Shown here: positions 42,667 to 52,391 of the stretch, piece by piece
How the letters are laid out: each line of letters opens with the position of its first letter
How positions within the stretch are numbered: the first letter of the stretch is position 1
Assembly: GCF_037975235.1 (NCBI RefSeq)
Contig: NZ_CP150241.1
Coordinates: forward strand, 4,836,001 to 4,900,000
Origin: Paenibacillus sp. FSL R5-0341
GTDB lineage: Bacteria; Bacillota; Bacilli; Paenibacillales; Paenibacillaceae
Reading direction: 5' to 3'
Length of the DNA: 64,000 nucleotides
Program-made: the position numbers and the translations under genes
The notes under the pieces: model-generated
Told to the model about the DNA's origin: nothing
The model's input: the letters and a program-made list of their open reading frames with translations, nothing else
The model's database searches: none

Positions 42667-43290
42667 TTATGATACATTTGAATCTAACAAAACAAGTTCA
42701 TATATCGAAAATCCAATTTTTTCTATGAAATCGATAACTTCAGTTACATCCTGTTCACTTATTGGTTGCCTTTGTAACAAACTGCTCGAATAATCACCTT
42801 CATGAACGATTTGGTTACGTCTAATAGAAATATTTTTCAATTGTATCTTAGTAAAATTTTCTTCCAAATTTAATTTTTCCGATATTTTTTTCCATTTATG
42901 AGGCTCTTCCCAAATATTTGATAGTGCATCGCTAATTTTCTCAGGTTCTTGAAAGGATAAGAACCCATGTTTATGTGTAATTTGTTGTTCTAACAATATA
43001 CTAGCAGTAGTAGGATTCTGAATCATTTGAGAATGGACATCAATAGTTAATCCAAAAGAAAGGAATTTCTTTGTAGGTTTACGGCTATTAAAGAAACTCT
43101 CCTGCATCCCTACTCTTACTAAATCATGTATTAATTTGTCTAATGCTGAAACTGATTGAGCCCACTGCCATCTTAGTAAATCTGAATAATCATATGGAGG
43201 TTTAATCACATTCTCCAAATAATTATATAATGCATTAGTATTTCTAGTATCTTCTATAATTGACTGGAACAACGCTAATGATTTAATCAT
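42667..43290 (-). CDS. HEPN-domain protein (RiboL-PSP-HEPN type), putative RNase
   Basis: A 207-residue AT-rich gene. The C-terminal part has IRRNQIVHEGD, with an R-x4-H motif (Arg158, His163) that is the active-site signature of HEPN RNases. The N-terminal helix SALDKLIHDLVRVGM fits the RiboL-PSP-HEPN layout found in defence and toxin modules. The ATG overlaps the upstream ParA-like stop (ATGA). It is thus the second gene of a two-gene operon. The HEPN call rests on motif and fold pattern. Confidence 0.65.
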   Translation of the reverse strand: MIKSLALFQSIIEDTRNTNALYNYLENVIKPPYDYSDLLRWQWAQSVSALDKLIHDLVRVGMQESFFNSRKPTKKFLSFGLTIDVHSQMIQNPTTASILLEQQITHKHGFLSFQEPEKISDALSNIWEEPHKWKKISEKLNLEENFTKIQLKNISIRRNQIVHEGDYSSSLLQRQPISEQDVTEVIDFIEKIGFSIYELVLLDSNVS

Positions 43291-44318
43291 TTGACAATCT
43301 CTATTATATAATTAGCTAAATTTTTAAATATCTGATCGAATCTGTCTCTATTAATAGCCATTTGATCTAATACCTGTCCACTCTCTCCTATCTGCTCATT
43401 CGTCAGTGCAAACACAGGGACATAATGAGTATTTGCCTTCTGAATCAAAGAACCAAATTCGGATATTTCAGCTAAACAATAATCGTTTATTCTCCCTTGG
43501 CTAATAAGTTCACTGAGGTCGTATACCATTGAGTGTTTCAATAGTTCCGGTACCAAATCTTTTTCAGTATATTCTCTAATTTCATCTATTTTACCTTGGT
43601 ATGGACGGGCTGCTTTTTGTTTTCTTATATTAAATCTTTGGATTACCTCACCTATAAACTTCATTTCTGCATCAGGGAGGGGATATGAAGCTTCTTTGAA
43701 TAGTTCTCTAGATTGAACAGCCCATTTTTTCCATCTTGGTAAAATATTTTTTAAAGTTCTAAGTGCCATAATAGAAAAAGGGTCAGGGTTAGTTGGAATA
43801 ATAAAACCATCAGATGACATAAATAAAGTTTGATTTATTGCACTTAAACCAGGATTCATATCAATCAGAACATAATCAATTTCATATTTTTCTGAACATA
43901 ATCTAATAAGTTCATAAAACGATCCTGGAAGATTTTGCAAAGTCGATATTGCATTGTTACTATTCAAAGCCAAACTCAGAGATGGATCATACTCAGACAA
44001 ATCCATATGACCAGGGATAATATGTAATTTATTGTTCGTTTCTGGAATATAGCAATCAATTGCTGTTATTGGTTTCGGCTTCCCTTCAAAAGCTACTTTT
44101 ACAGAATCCTTTAAGTTTAAATTTTTAGTGGTTTCATCTGTGTAATACTGCTCAAATGATTCTCCTAAAAGCAAACTTGTAAGGTTACACTGAGGATCTG
44201 CATCCACTAATAAAACTTTTTTACCTAAGTCTGTTAATTTCCATCCTAAATTATAGGTGGTCGTTGTTTTGCTGACACCGCCCTTGTGGTTAAACATTGT
44301 AATAATCTTAGCTTCCAT
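43287..44318 (-). CDS. ParA/Soj-like (MinD/Mrp-type) ATPase
   Basis: A 343-residue deviant-Walker ATPase. TMFNHKGGVSKTTTTYNLG carries the KGGxxKT motif with the signature Lys, VLLVDADPQCNLTSLL the A' motif, and IDYVLIDMNPGLSAIN Walker B. It has an extended C-terminal half (about 150 residues past the core) with charged helices. There is no parB, no parS-like repeat and no replication gene nearby, so plasmid or chromosome partition is unlikely. It is coupled to a HEPN protein gene, which suggests a defence or conflict module. AT-rich compared with its neighbours. Confidence 0.8.
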   Translation of the reverse strand: MEAKIITMFNHKGGVSKTTTTYNLGWKLTDLGKKVLLVDADPQCNLTSLLLGESFEQYYTDETTKNLNLKDSVKVAFEGKPKPITAIDCYIPETNNKLHIIPGHMDLSEYDPSLSLALNSNNAISTLQNLPGSFYELIRLCSEKYEIDYVLIDMNPGLSAINQTLFMSSDGFIIPTNPDPFSIMALRTLKNILPRWKKWAVQSRELFKEASYPLPDAEMKFIGEVIQRFNIRKQKAARPYQGKIDEIREYTEKDLVPELLKHSMVYDLSELISQGRINDYCLAEISEFGSLIQKANTHYVPVFALTNEQIGESGQVLDQMAINRDRFDQIFKNLANYIIEIVK

Positions 44319-44695
44319 TCCTACACCTCATTTTATATATTTGTATTCATAACCATCATACTATGAATTATAAACTTTAGGGGTTCAAACTAAAAAATAA
44401 AGGTTATATTTTACAATTCGTTAAACAATGTCGACCGCATTCAACTTGTATGCCTGCTTTGTAGAACATCCGGTTACCTTTAAAGAATTGTCATCGTTAG
44501 ATACCTTTATTCGAGAATATCCCCCTTAAAAGGTTGCATTCGTAAAACGACACTGATAATATTTTATGATCTCCTTTTGAAAATATCGCATGTTTTTCAA
44601 CGAAGCAATATTCCCTCATCTCCCATTTGACAACCCCCACAAAAAATTCTATCCTAATAACGAATCACCTATTCACTATTAAGGAGTCGTTCCCG
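44319..44695. other. Intergenic region, no feature recognised
   Basis: This 377-base AT-rich gap must hold the minus-strand promoter of the ParA/HEPN pair and the plus-strand promoter of the TetR gene. I see no hairpin with a T-run, no repeat and no convincing short gene in it. Confidence 0.5.
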
Positions 44696-45307
44696 ATGGT
44701 GCAAGCCAAGAAAGACGAAGTCAGGAAAGAGATCGAATACGCGGCGCTCAAGGTCTTTTTTGAAAAGGGCTATGTGGATGCCAAGATGAGCGATATCGCG
44801 GATGAGATCAATATTTCCGTGGGCAACATCTATACTTATTTTAAGAACAAGAAAGAACTATTCTACGCCGTTGTGCCGCCGGATCTGGTGGATTATTTGA
44901 AAAATGTGCTGGTGGAGACCATTCACTTTGATAACCAGACCTTGTTCGAGGAAACGGATAGCGAGCGAAAGTCAGCACTGTTGCAGGAACAGGTGGATGT
45001 ATTACGTAAATACCGGAATCAGATTGTGATCATCTTCGAAAAGAATAAAGGCACCATCTACACCAACGCCAAGAACGAACTTGTCGAGCTGATGATCGAA
45101 ACCAAGAAGGCCTACCTCAAGAATCAATATAAACGGTATGAGATTGGCACTGAGGAGAACTTGATCTTACTGAACATCCTCGCACACAACGTCATCGACA
45201 TGAATCTGGATCTATTGAAGCGGGATATGAGTGAGGACAGCCGGAAGCAAATCTTTGAAGCGTTGTATGTATACAGACTATACGGCATGAAGAGCCTCAA
45301 CGAATAA
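44696..45307 (+). CDS. TetR/AcrR-family transcriptional regulator
   Basis: A 203-residue repressor. The N-terminal DNA-binding domain (residues about 8-55) has AALKVFFEKGYVDAKMSDIA and INISVGNIYTYFKNKKELFY, a textbook TetR HTH. The rest is the helical ligand domain. ATG 44696 follows AAGGAG by nine bases. It precedes a metal-dependent hydrolase gene in the same direction. A 25-base palindrome between the two is its likely operator, so the regulator probably controls that hydrolase. Confidence 0.88.
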   Translation: MVQAKKDEVRKEIEYAALKVFFEKGYVDAKMSDIADEINISVGNIYTYFKNKKELFYAVVPPDLVDYLKNVLVETIHFDNQTLFEETDSERKSALLQEQVDVLRKYRNQIVIIFEKNKGTIYTNAKNELVELMIETKKAYLKNQYKRYEIGTEENLILLNILAHNVIDMNLDLLKRDMSEDSRKQIFEALYVYRLYGMKSLNE

Positions 45308-45420
45308 CGCTCCACCTCATCATTTATGCCGGATAGCCAAAGCGTGCAGATCAGATCCAATTCACTTGGTTTGCACGCAAAAAAACATCTAACATTAAGT
45401 CGCTATATTTTTTTGATTTA

Positions 45421-45445
45421 AAAATGAATTAATTATTCATTTTTA
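45421..45445. promoter_or_regulatory. Perfect 25-bp palindrome, candidate TetR operator
   Basis: AAAAATGAAT-TAATT-ATTCATTTTT is an exact dyad about 250 bases before the hydrolase start and 115 bases after the TetR gene. Its centre (ATGAAT/ATTCAT) resembles TetR/FadR-type sites. It could also act as a T-tailed terminator for the tetR gene, since the right arm ends in five T. Confidence 0.5.
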
Positions 45446-45692
45446 AGTTGAATGTTACCATTTACCAAACTATTTAAGTTGAACCTACATTTACACGATA
45501 ACGGAGAGGACAGAAATAACCAGAGGAAGCGAAGCGTTCGCATTTATCACCGGATTTCCCCTAATAAGAGAGTATCAAAAAAATCTGGGGATACCAGCGA
45601 TCCGAAGGTTGTTCTGTCATCGGAGTGATAAGTGTACATACCCATCATTCAACTTATATAGTTTCACCCACCATTCTAAGGAGGAACACAAT

Positions 45693-47015
45693 ATGAACAC
45701 CGCTTACGCATTGAAAAACGTCCATCTGATCCACGGAGATCTGAACCGCAATCTGCAAAAAAACATGACCATTCTCGTCAATGAAGAAGGCCTTATTCAG
45801 GATATCGGCAAAGAAAATGAACTGCTTATCCCTAGTCACTACACAACAATCGACCTCTCAGGGAAATACGTAATGCCAGGACTAATCAACGCCCACGTAC
45901 ACCTCTTTGCAGATGGTAAACCATTCAGACTGTCTGCCAGCGAAGGTATGTTGAAGTTCGCATATGATCGGATATTGAACACGAAGTTCGGCAGAAACGT
46001 ATTGAAAAAACGCATGAAACGCAATGCGCTAACTGCACTCCATGCGGGTGTGACAACGATGCGCAGCGTGGGAGAATTCTTTTACACGGACGTCCAGCTG
46101 CGGGATGAGATTAACAACGGTGACTTTGTCGGCCCTAATCTGCTTGTCTCCGGATTTTTCCTAAGTGTCACTGGCGGACATGGTGCTCCATTTCTGGCTC
46201 TGGTGGGCGACTCTCCGTGGGAAGCACGAAGAAATGTACGGATCAATGTGAAACACGGCGTGGATCTGATCAAAATCTGTGTTACGGGTGGCGTGACGGA
46301 TGCGAAGATGGTCGGCGAAGCTGGACGTTTACAGATGACGGTGGACGAAGTTGCGGCGATCTGCGATGAAGCGCATAAGATTGGTTTGCGGGTGGCAGCT
46401 CATGTGGAAAGCACGGAAGGCGTAAGAGTTGCTTTAAAAGGTGGCGTCGATACCATCGAGCACGGTTCGGAGATGGACGACGAAATCATTCGTTTGTACA
46501 AAAATAATCCCAATGCCCTGAATGGCTACACCGCACTCATCCCCACACTGCAAGCCGCTTATCCCTCCGCTTCACTGGATACCAGCGTAACGAAGGTAAG
46601 TGCAACGGTAAAAGAGAATTCCAAACTCGTCTACGGTTCCATGCTTAAGGGCGTCAAGCAGGCGATCGAAAACGACATCACCATAGGAATAGGCACTGAT
46701 GCCGCTATGCCTTATGTGACTCACTATGATATGTGGAGAGAGATGGACCATTACATGAGACAGGCCAACCTGAACAACAAACAGGTCATCGACATGGTGA
46801 CTCGAACCAATGCGAAGATTCTCGGTGTTGACGATGTTACAGGGACGGTCGATATCGGGAAACATGCCGATCTGATTATCATGGAGCAAAATCCGCTTGA
46901 ACATATCGAAACCTTGTCAGACATCTCTATGGTCATGGTCAAAGGAAATCTAATTCAAACACCATCTGTCACAAGAATCAAAGAGGTGGATGAAGTGCTT
47001 GATTCTGTGTGGTGA
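45693..47015 (+). CDS. Metal-dependent hydrolase (imidazolonepropionase/prolidase-like amidohydrolase)
   Basis: A 440-residue amidohydrolase-superfamily enzyme. GLINAHVHLFAD has the HxH motif, DLIKICVTGGVTD the metal-bridging Lys, LRVAAHVESTEG and TIEHGSEMDD two His ligands, and IGIGTDAAMPY the catalytic Asp. VDIGKHADLIIMEQNPLE closes the composite beta domain. Similar enzymes hydrolyse cyclic amides, Xaa-Pro dipeptides or related compounds. ATG 45693 follows AAGGAGG by eight bases. A decayed copy of its 3' end lies at 53911-54035, beyond the Wadjet operon. Confidence 0.85.
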   Translation: MNTAYALKNVHLIHGDLNRNLQKNMTILVNEEGLIQDIGKENELLIPSHYTTIDLSGKYVMPGLINAHVHLFADGKPFRLSASEGMLKFAYDRILNTKFGRNVLKKRMKRNALTALHAGVTTMRSVGEFFYTDVQLRDEINNGDFVGPNLLVSGFFLSVTGGHGAPFLALVGDSPWEARRNVRINVKHGVDLIKICVTGGVTDAKMVGEAGRLQMTVDEVAAICDEAHKIGLRVAAHVESTEGVRVALKGGVDTIEHGSEMDDEIIRLYKNNPNALNGYTALIPTLQAAYPSASLDTSVTKVSATVKENSKLVYGSMLKGVKQAIENDITIGIGTDAAMPYVTHYDMWREMDHYMRQANLNNKQVIDMVTRTNAKILGVDDVTGTVDIGKHADLIIMEQNPLEHIETLSDISMVMVKGNLIQTPSVTRIKEVDEVLDSVW

Positions 47016-47068
47016 GAGCGATTGGGGCCAACAAGCTCATCATTGCCTTTACGCCCTCATTCAACAAA

Positions 47069-47101
47069 AACATGACCACCCGTTAGATGAGTGGTCATGT
47101 T
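47069..47101. terminator. Bidirectional terminator between the hydrolase and jetC
   Basis: An 11-pair stem AACATGACCAC / GTGGTCATGTT with an 11-base loop. It lies between the converging hydrolase and jetC genes; on the minus strand the left arm is followed by TTTTGTTG. Confidence 0.75.
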
Positions 47102-47105
47102 CCTC

Positions 47106-50100
47106 TTACAATGTTCCAGCTTTTTTCTTGATTCGTATCAATGCACTGCGTGTTATTCTAGCATCGTGGTACACAGCGAAGGCTTCGCTGAAATAGTTCA
47201 AGTAATCGGACTCGTGGGATTTGGGGGATAGAATAATCATTTTGCGTGCCAATTCGTCACGGTATAGTTCAAATACTTTGGCTTTCCTGCTCTCGTCCAA
47301 GGCACTGTCGAATTCATCCAGCATAATGTAGCCCGGATTCGCGTCAATGGTTTTCATGAGTGCCAGCGCAAACAGCAACGAACCTAGCGATTCCTCGCCG
47401 CCGGATACACCCTTCCCAACCTTGCCGCTTCGGCCCTTCATGCTGATCTCTTCCAGTGTGCCCCGATGCCCTTGCTTGCGTGCTTTAATATGCAGGAAAT
47501 ACTTGACGTTCCCCTGCTTCTGCTCCTGCATATCCCAGCTGACTTCACCATCGAAGGAGAACTTGTCCATATACTGAACAAAGCGCAGATGAATTCGTCT
47601 TACTTCATAATGAATGGTATTCATCAGCTTTTCCTCCAAGTCCTCCAGACTCTCTTCGAGCTGCTGCAAAAGCGAACGCGCCTCCAGCACCTCCTGTGCT
47701 CCACGGTCATATTCCTGCTTCACTTTCTCATAATTTTCAAGTGCATTCTCATCTACCGTTTCTCTGCAAGCAAGCTGCAATTGCGTTAAAGCCATTTCCT
47801 TCTCATGTCGAGCTTCTGCTTCATTCCAATGCATCTTGACCGGAAAGTCCGGTTGCTCTTCTGTAATAGCTACCAATACAGAGGGAAGCTGATCTGCCCA
47901 ATTCAGATAAAATTGTTGTTCAGCCACATAAGCTTGCTCCGCCACACCACAACGCTCGCTAACCTGCTGCTTTTCCAGCTTCAGATCATCCAGAACCCGA
48001 TTGGTTGCTGTGATAAATTGCGCTTTTTCCCGAAGTCTTCGGGCCGTAGATTCCAGCGTACGCTCCAACTGATCGCTCTCCGCCAGTTTGTCCTCCAACT
48101 CGCGCTCTAGCAGTTTAAGGTGTGACTTGCCACTTTCCAGTTCATGCCCCAATTGCCGGAGACGTTCCAGTTCCACATTCTGATCACGGGCTTCGTGATA
48201 AATGGTCATGTATTCTTGCAATGTCTGAATCTTTAACCGCAGCATCACAATAGGCTGACTTAATGCCTCTTGCTCCAGTTGGAGCTGATCACGCTTCTCT
48301 TTCCATCGTTGGAGTTCATGAATTGTACGTTCCCACTCCTGCTTGGCCCAATCTCTTCGAGCCACATCCGCGATCACACCCTCGGCCGTACGAATCTGTT
48401 GATGTATGGATCGAATCGACGTCAAACGTTCTTCGCATGTATCATACTGCTGATGGATATCCTCCAGACGCTGTTCCAGCTTGAGCACTTCTTCATCCGT
48501 TTGTCTGATTCGTAGAGCAACGCCCCGCGGATTAAGCAGCCACTGCTCTTTTTCCTGCGCTCCCCGGCGGCCCCATGAATCCAGAAGCTGTCCGTCCTGT
48601 AAACCTGGTTTATGTTCTGTCACTTGCGAATGCAGCGTATGAATCCACCACAGGGCTTTCTGCGCAGCCGCATATCGTATATCATCCAGTCCCTGCTTGA
48701 CCCTCAAACCCTGCTCCTCCAACACATCGAGCGCTTTTTCGGGTACAACACTTGGCAATTCGACGTGATACAGATCAGTTGGCGCTCGGAATCCTCTACC
48801 ATTCACAAACAACGTATATTTGATCGGCTCCAGCCTTTTTTCCAGTTCCAGTGGCGAATGTTCATCCATCTCAAGCAGATCCCTTAACGTATACACCGTG
48901 AGTCCCCGCTCTTCCAATCTGCGAATCGATGTATCTTGTCTAATGCTTCTGACTTCATCCCGAGTTAATGCTTGTCTCTCCTTACGGAGTAATTGCAGCG
49001 TATCTTCAAGCTTGCGCCGTTGATCCTGTAATTCAATTCGTTTCTTCTCTAACTGCTGCGCTTCCAGCTCCAGACTGCTGCTTGCGCCATACTGCGCAAC
49101 CATCGCTTCTGCTTCTGTTAAATTGATCTCATGTTGCCTGAGTTCATAATCAAGCTTGGCCGAAACCTTCGTTAGCGCATCCCACTTTTCATCCGCATGA
49201 ATATGCGCCTGTTTCTTTTCTATAAGTTCTTGCTCCAGCCGATTCAGTTCAGCTTGATGGGTTCGCAGTCGTTCTCTTACCTCTGCTTCTGCATAGGGTA
49301 CATTCTGAATGCGCTCTTGCAGTTCCTGTAACTGATCCGCTAACTTTCGGTGCTCCAGCACCCGTGCATCATGTTCTTCGTTAAGGTGATTCATCTGGCT
49401 CTCCAACTCATCCAGTACACAATCCATGGCTTCTTTTTCCTGAGTGCGTTGCTTCATTTCCTCGTCATAACGTTTATGGTCGCTCTCCAGCTTCATCCAT
49501 TTATCTATTTCCTCACCGTGACGATCCTCGATCTCTTCCAGCTTGTCCTTCAGCCTGAGATATTCCTGTTCATATTTCTCACGGAGTGTGGCAGAAGCCG
49601 TTAACGTAAGCCGCAGACCAAGTAAGCGCCGTTCATTACGGCTGAGTAAACGCTCCTTCTCCTGCTGCCAATTGCCCAAATTCAGCTTGTGTTGATGCTG
49701 GTTGCTTTCCGCGGTCTGTAACGCTTGCTGCGCCTCTTTTTGTTCTTCTTTTACACTCTCCCAATGCTTCTGCATCCGGTCAATACCTGTCATTTCGCTG
49801 AAGATACGGAATCGTTCCTCCGGACGCATCACCGCGAACTGATTCACGTCCTGCTGATACCAGATGAGATAAAACGTATCCGGGTCAACTTTGTACTTAT
49901 GTTGCAATTGATGTCGATATTCATGTAAATGGTTGGTGCTATCACCTGCGACATAGCGAGTTTCCTTATGCCAGTTCCACGCTTCTTCACCTTCGTATAT
50001 CCAAAACTCTTTCTTAACGGGATCTCCAGGTTTTTGCTCCATATTAAGCCGAAAGCCAACATAATCGGCAGCTTCCACTTGATGATTGCCCACATTCTCA

Positions 50101-50333
50101 AACACCAGTTCAATCGTTGCTCTCCATACCTGATCAGGCGGCAAGTTACGGGAACGTAAACCATCTGGCAGTACCTTTTGAGAGGCCAGCACAGCCCCCA
50201 TGCAAAAGCTGATTGTCGATTTACCCGATCCATTCGGTCCACCAATTAGAACATGATCTTGCCTGTCACCCAGTTCAAGCTGTATGTCCACAAAATCCCG
50301 AATGCCGCTAAAACGAATGGCCCAAGGATTCAT
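47106..50333 (-). CDS. jetC: Wadjet SMC ATPase JetC
   Basis: A 1075-residue SMC/MukB-like ATPase. It has an N-terminal Walker A GGPNGSGKST (residues 31-40), two long coiled coils (about 190-440 and 610-920) around a central hinge-like globular part, and a C-terminal ATPase half. That half holds GVSGGEESLGSLLFALAL (signature) and GYIMLDEFDSALDESRK (Walker B). In Wadjet systems JetABC is a loop-extruding condensin that senses small circular DNA. It overlaps jetB by four bases (ATGA). It is the last gene of a four-gene operon. Confidence 0.9.
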   Translation of the reverse strand: MNPWAIRFSGIRDFVDIQLELGDRQDHVLIGGPNGSGKSTISFCMGAVLASQKVLPDGLRSRNLPPDQVWRATIELVFENVGNHQVEAADYVGFRLNMEQKPGDPVKKEFWIYEGEEAWNWHKETRYVAGDSTNHLHEYRHQLQHKYKVDPDTFYLIWYQQDVNQFAVMRPEERFRIFSEMTGIDRMQKHWESVKEEQKEAQQALQTAESNQHQHKLNLGNWQQEKERLLSRNERRLLGLRLTLTASATLREKYEQEYLRLKDKLEEIEDRHGEEIDKWMKLESDHKRYDEEMKQRTQEKEAMDCVLDELESQMNHLNEEHDARVLEHRKLADQLQELQERIQNVPYAEAEVRERLRTHQAELNRLEQELIEKKQAHIHADEKWDALTKVSAKLDYELRQHEINLTEAEAMVAQYGASSSLELEAQQLEKKRIELQDQRRKLEDTLQLLRKERQALTRDEVRSIRQDTSIRRLEERGLTVYTLRDLLEMDEHSPLELEKRLEPIKYTLFVNGRGFRAPTDLYHVELPSVVPEKALDVLEEQGLRVKQGLDDIRYAAAQKALWWIHTLHSQVTEHKPGLQDGQLLDSWGRRGAQEKEQWLLNPRGVALRIRQTDEEVLKLEQRLEDIHQQYDTCEERLTSIRSIHQQIRTAEGVIADVARRDWAKQEWERTIHELQRWKEKRDQLQLEQEALSQPIVMLRLKIQTLQEYMTIYHEARDQNVELERLRQLGHELESGKSHLKLLERELEDKLAESDQLERTLESTARRLREKAQFITATNRVLDDLKLEKQQVSERCGVAEQAYVAEQQFYLNWADQLPSVLVAITEEQPDFPVKMHWNEAEARHEKEMALTQLQLACRETVDENALENYEKVKQEYDRGAQEVLEARSLLQQLEESLEDLEEKLMNTIHYEVRRIHLRFVQYMDKFSFDGEVSWDMQEQKQGNVKYFLHIKARKQGHRGTLEEISMKGRSGKVGKGVSGGEESLGSLLFALALMKTIDANPGYIMLDEFDSALDESRKAKVFELYRDELARKMIILSPKSHESDYLNYFSEAFAVYHDARITRSALIRIKKKAGTL

Positions 50334-51010
50334 GAGTCTGCACCTGCCGTCAAGTTGTAACGTTTGAAAAACTTCAGCACATCATCCATATGAAGCTGCT
50401 GGGAATGGCTGAATTCGGCAAACCGTTTCAAATACGAATCCGAGAACAAACGACTTCCGATCGTCGTCAGCGCATACGCTTCCTCGTTAGAGGGATTCTC
50501 GTATTTCACAACTGCTCCCAGTTTCATCAGCGTATCCAGGTTCATCAGAATTTTACGCCGCACATCCAACGATTCATGCCCAAAAGCTTCGAGCAACTGA
50601 GCAAATAACGTATATTCATTCTGTAAAACCTCCTGATGATAAAAAATGAACATCAACAGCGCAAGGCTTTCAGATGAAAGCAAATCTCTGGCCTGTCTGG
50701 CAGGAACATGAATCAGGGCCACGATCCGGTCTCTGCGCTCATCATAGACGACCTGAAAGTAACGACTGATGGCTTGGTTTACCCTTTTCAAAAAGGAAAT
50801 GAGTCCTTGCTCATCCTCTTGCTTTAACTTCAATATCTTCATCAACTCACGCTTGGACAATCCAAAACTGTCACTTCGCACGGATGCTGAAGAAGAAAAC
50901 ATAATCTGCACAAACGCATATTCCTCATCCGGGCTCAGTACCGCGGTCAGTCGTTCCATCGCCCCCAGTGGAAGCTGACTGTGTGTCTCCTCCAGTTCGT
51001 CGAACGGCAT
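50330..51010 (-). CDS. jetB: Wadjet JetB (MukE-like subunit)
   Basis: A 226-residue protein with winged-helix character. Examples are GLSKRELMKILKLKQEDEQG, a YFQVVYDERRDRIVALIHV strand pair, and KILMNLDTLMKLGAVVKYEN. It matches the size and position of JetB/MukE-type KITE subunits next to JetC. The ATG at 51010 follows a very good GGAAGGGG site and lies 86 bases inside the jetA 3' end, an unusually long overlap. Identification depends on operon context as much as on its own sequence. Confidence 0.8.
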   Translation of the reverse strand: MPFDELEETHSQLPLGAMERLTAVLSPDEEYAFVQIMFSSSASVRSDSFGLSKRELMKILKLKQEDEQGLISFLKRVNQAISRYFQVVYDERRDRIVALIHVPARQARDLLSSESLALLMFIFYHQEVLQNEYTLFAQLLEAFGHESLDVRRKILMNLDTLMKLGAVVKYENPSNEEAYALTTIGSRLFSDSYLKRFAEFSHSQQLHMDDVLKFFKRYNLTAGADS

Positions 51011-52391
51011 ATTTACCCCTTCCTTTCTCTACAATTTCCCAGTCTATGTCCTGTTTTGTTACTTCAGTTATAATATTTGAATTTACATCCGTATCCTCAT
51101 CAATTGCCGCCTTTTGAGCACCGGTTAGTGCCGCGACAGCCAACAACGCATTGACTGCATCTGACCAATGCTGCGATCCCGCCTCGAATATCAGCTCCTG
51201 TAATCCCAAACGCTCTTTCTCCTCCAATACACGCTCCACTTCATCCGTTCGAATGTTCGTCTTGGTCATATGCCACTCCACTTCCTGCAACCTGGCTTGC
51301 AATTCCTCTTCGGTCCACTCCTCTGCTTGTATATACTGCGGCTCTGCATATTCATTAACAGGTTCCGTTGAAGGAACATAATTCTCCAGATAGTTCACGG
51401 TATCGGCCAGTTGACGGTTGGAGATGTGAGAAGCAAATTGAACCGGAACCCACATGCCGTCCAGTCTCTCGCCAGGAATACGGTCCTGCTCCAGAAAGCT
51501 CAAAATCTCATGACCACTTGGTAATTCGGAATCCGAACGCTTGAGAAACGATTGAATAATAAATTGACGAATCGCTTGTGGAGATATCTCTTGTCCAACT
51601 TCCGTTTGTTGTAGATGCGAAAATTTCAGAAACTTGTTCAACGTACCCATTGATACTTGAGTCCCCTCGAACATTACTTCCGTCCCCCGCTTCAAAATCG
51701 GCGCAAAGCTAAAACCTTCTTCAAATGTAGAAAACCGTTCCAGACGTTCATCCATCCGGGCATTTAATTCCTGCATAAGCTCTACAATAATCTGAATCTG
51801 CGGCAGCGCATGTCGATCAGCGAGAAATTCCAGTTGGCGTTCTTTCAATTTGTCTACAGCATCTTCAACATTACGAATCATGCTTGCAAGCCGATTACCT
51901 CCCGAAATGCCTTTGTCGTCATAAGCCTCACTCAGGTCCGCATCTCGCTTGGCCTGAAACAAGGAACGGGCAATTTCATCCTGCATGTAATACGCGAGTG
52001 AATCATTGGCAAGCCGGATGAGCATGTCCATCATGCGTTTTCCCGCATCCATCATCGTCAAGCGTTTCTTGCCGCGAATGATCCAGTTATATTTTTGCAA
52101 CACATGCAACAGACGCTCCATCGGAATATTCGGCTCAGTTCCATAACGATTCCGAAAGCGATAAAACAAAGCCTCCTGATCCTCCAATGGCTCGTCCAGT
52201 CCAAGGGCTTCACGCTGAATCAGATTCAACATTTTCAGAACCTCCAACACTTTCAGCGGCTCCTCGAAATATTCACGGAGTTCGGTTAACACACCCGCCA
52301 GCTTGACGATATCCCTTAATGCTTCCTTTTGCAGATGGTCAGGGGTATCTGCGCCCAGAATCGAGATCATACTGCCAACCAACTCATCCAA
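50925..52391 (-). CDS. jetA: Wadjet JetA (MukF/kleisin-like subunit)
   Basis: A 488-residue mainly helical kleisin-like protein, with an N-terminal winged-helix region (LEVLKMLNLIQREALG, VLQKYNWIIRGKKRLTMMD), middle helical bundle and acidic, charged C terminus. TTG start with GGGAGG nine bases upstream, overlapping the end of jetD by 25 bases. Its place between JetD and JetB and its length fit JetA. It bridges the JetC heads. The last about 30 residues are Gly/Thr/Ser-rich, low complexity. Confidence 0.8.
   Translation of the reverse strand: MDELVGSMISILGADTPDHLQKEALRDIVKLAGVLTELREYFEEPLKVLEVLKMLNLIQREALGLDEPLEDQEALFYRFRNRYGTEPNIPMERLLHVLQKYNWIIRGKKRLTMMDAGKRMMDMLIRLANDSLAYYMQDEIARSLFQAKRDADLSEAYDDKGISGGNRLASMIRNVEDAVDKLKERQLEFLADRHALPQIQIIVELMQELNARMDERLERFSTFEEGFSFAPILKRGTEVMFEGTQVSMGTLNKFLKFSHLQQTEVGQEISPQAIRQFIIQSFLKRSDSELPSGHEILSFLEQDRIPGERLDGMWVPVQFASHISNRQLADTVNYLENYVPSTEPVNEYAEPQYIQAEEWTEEELQARLQEVEWHMTKTNIRTDEVERVLEEKERLGLQELIFEAGSQHWSDAVNALLAVAALTGAQKAAIDEDTDVNSNIITEVTKQDIDWEIVEKGRGKYAVRRTGGDTQSASTGGDGTTDRGTEPG

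Noticed and set aside
43287-44318. ParA-like gene as evidence for an integrated plasmid or partition locus
   Set aside because: No parB, parS-like repeats, replication protein or integrase is visible nearby; it is coupled to a HEPN gene instead.
45342-45378. GCGTGCA...TGCACGC inverted repeat after the tetR gene as a terminator
   Set aside because: It is followed by A residues, not T, on the coding strand, and has a 23-base loop; regulatory role not supported either.
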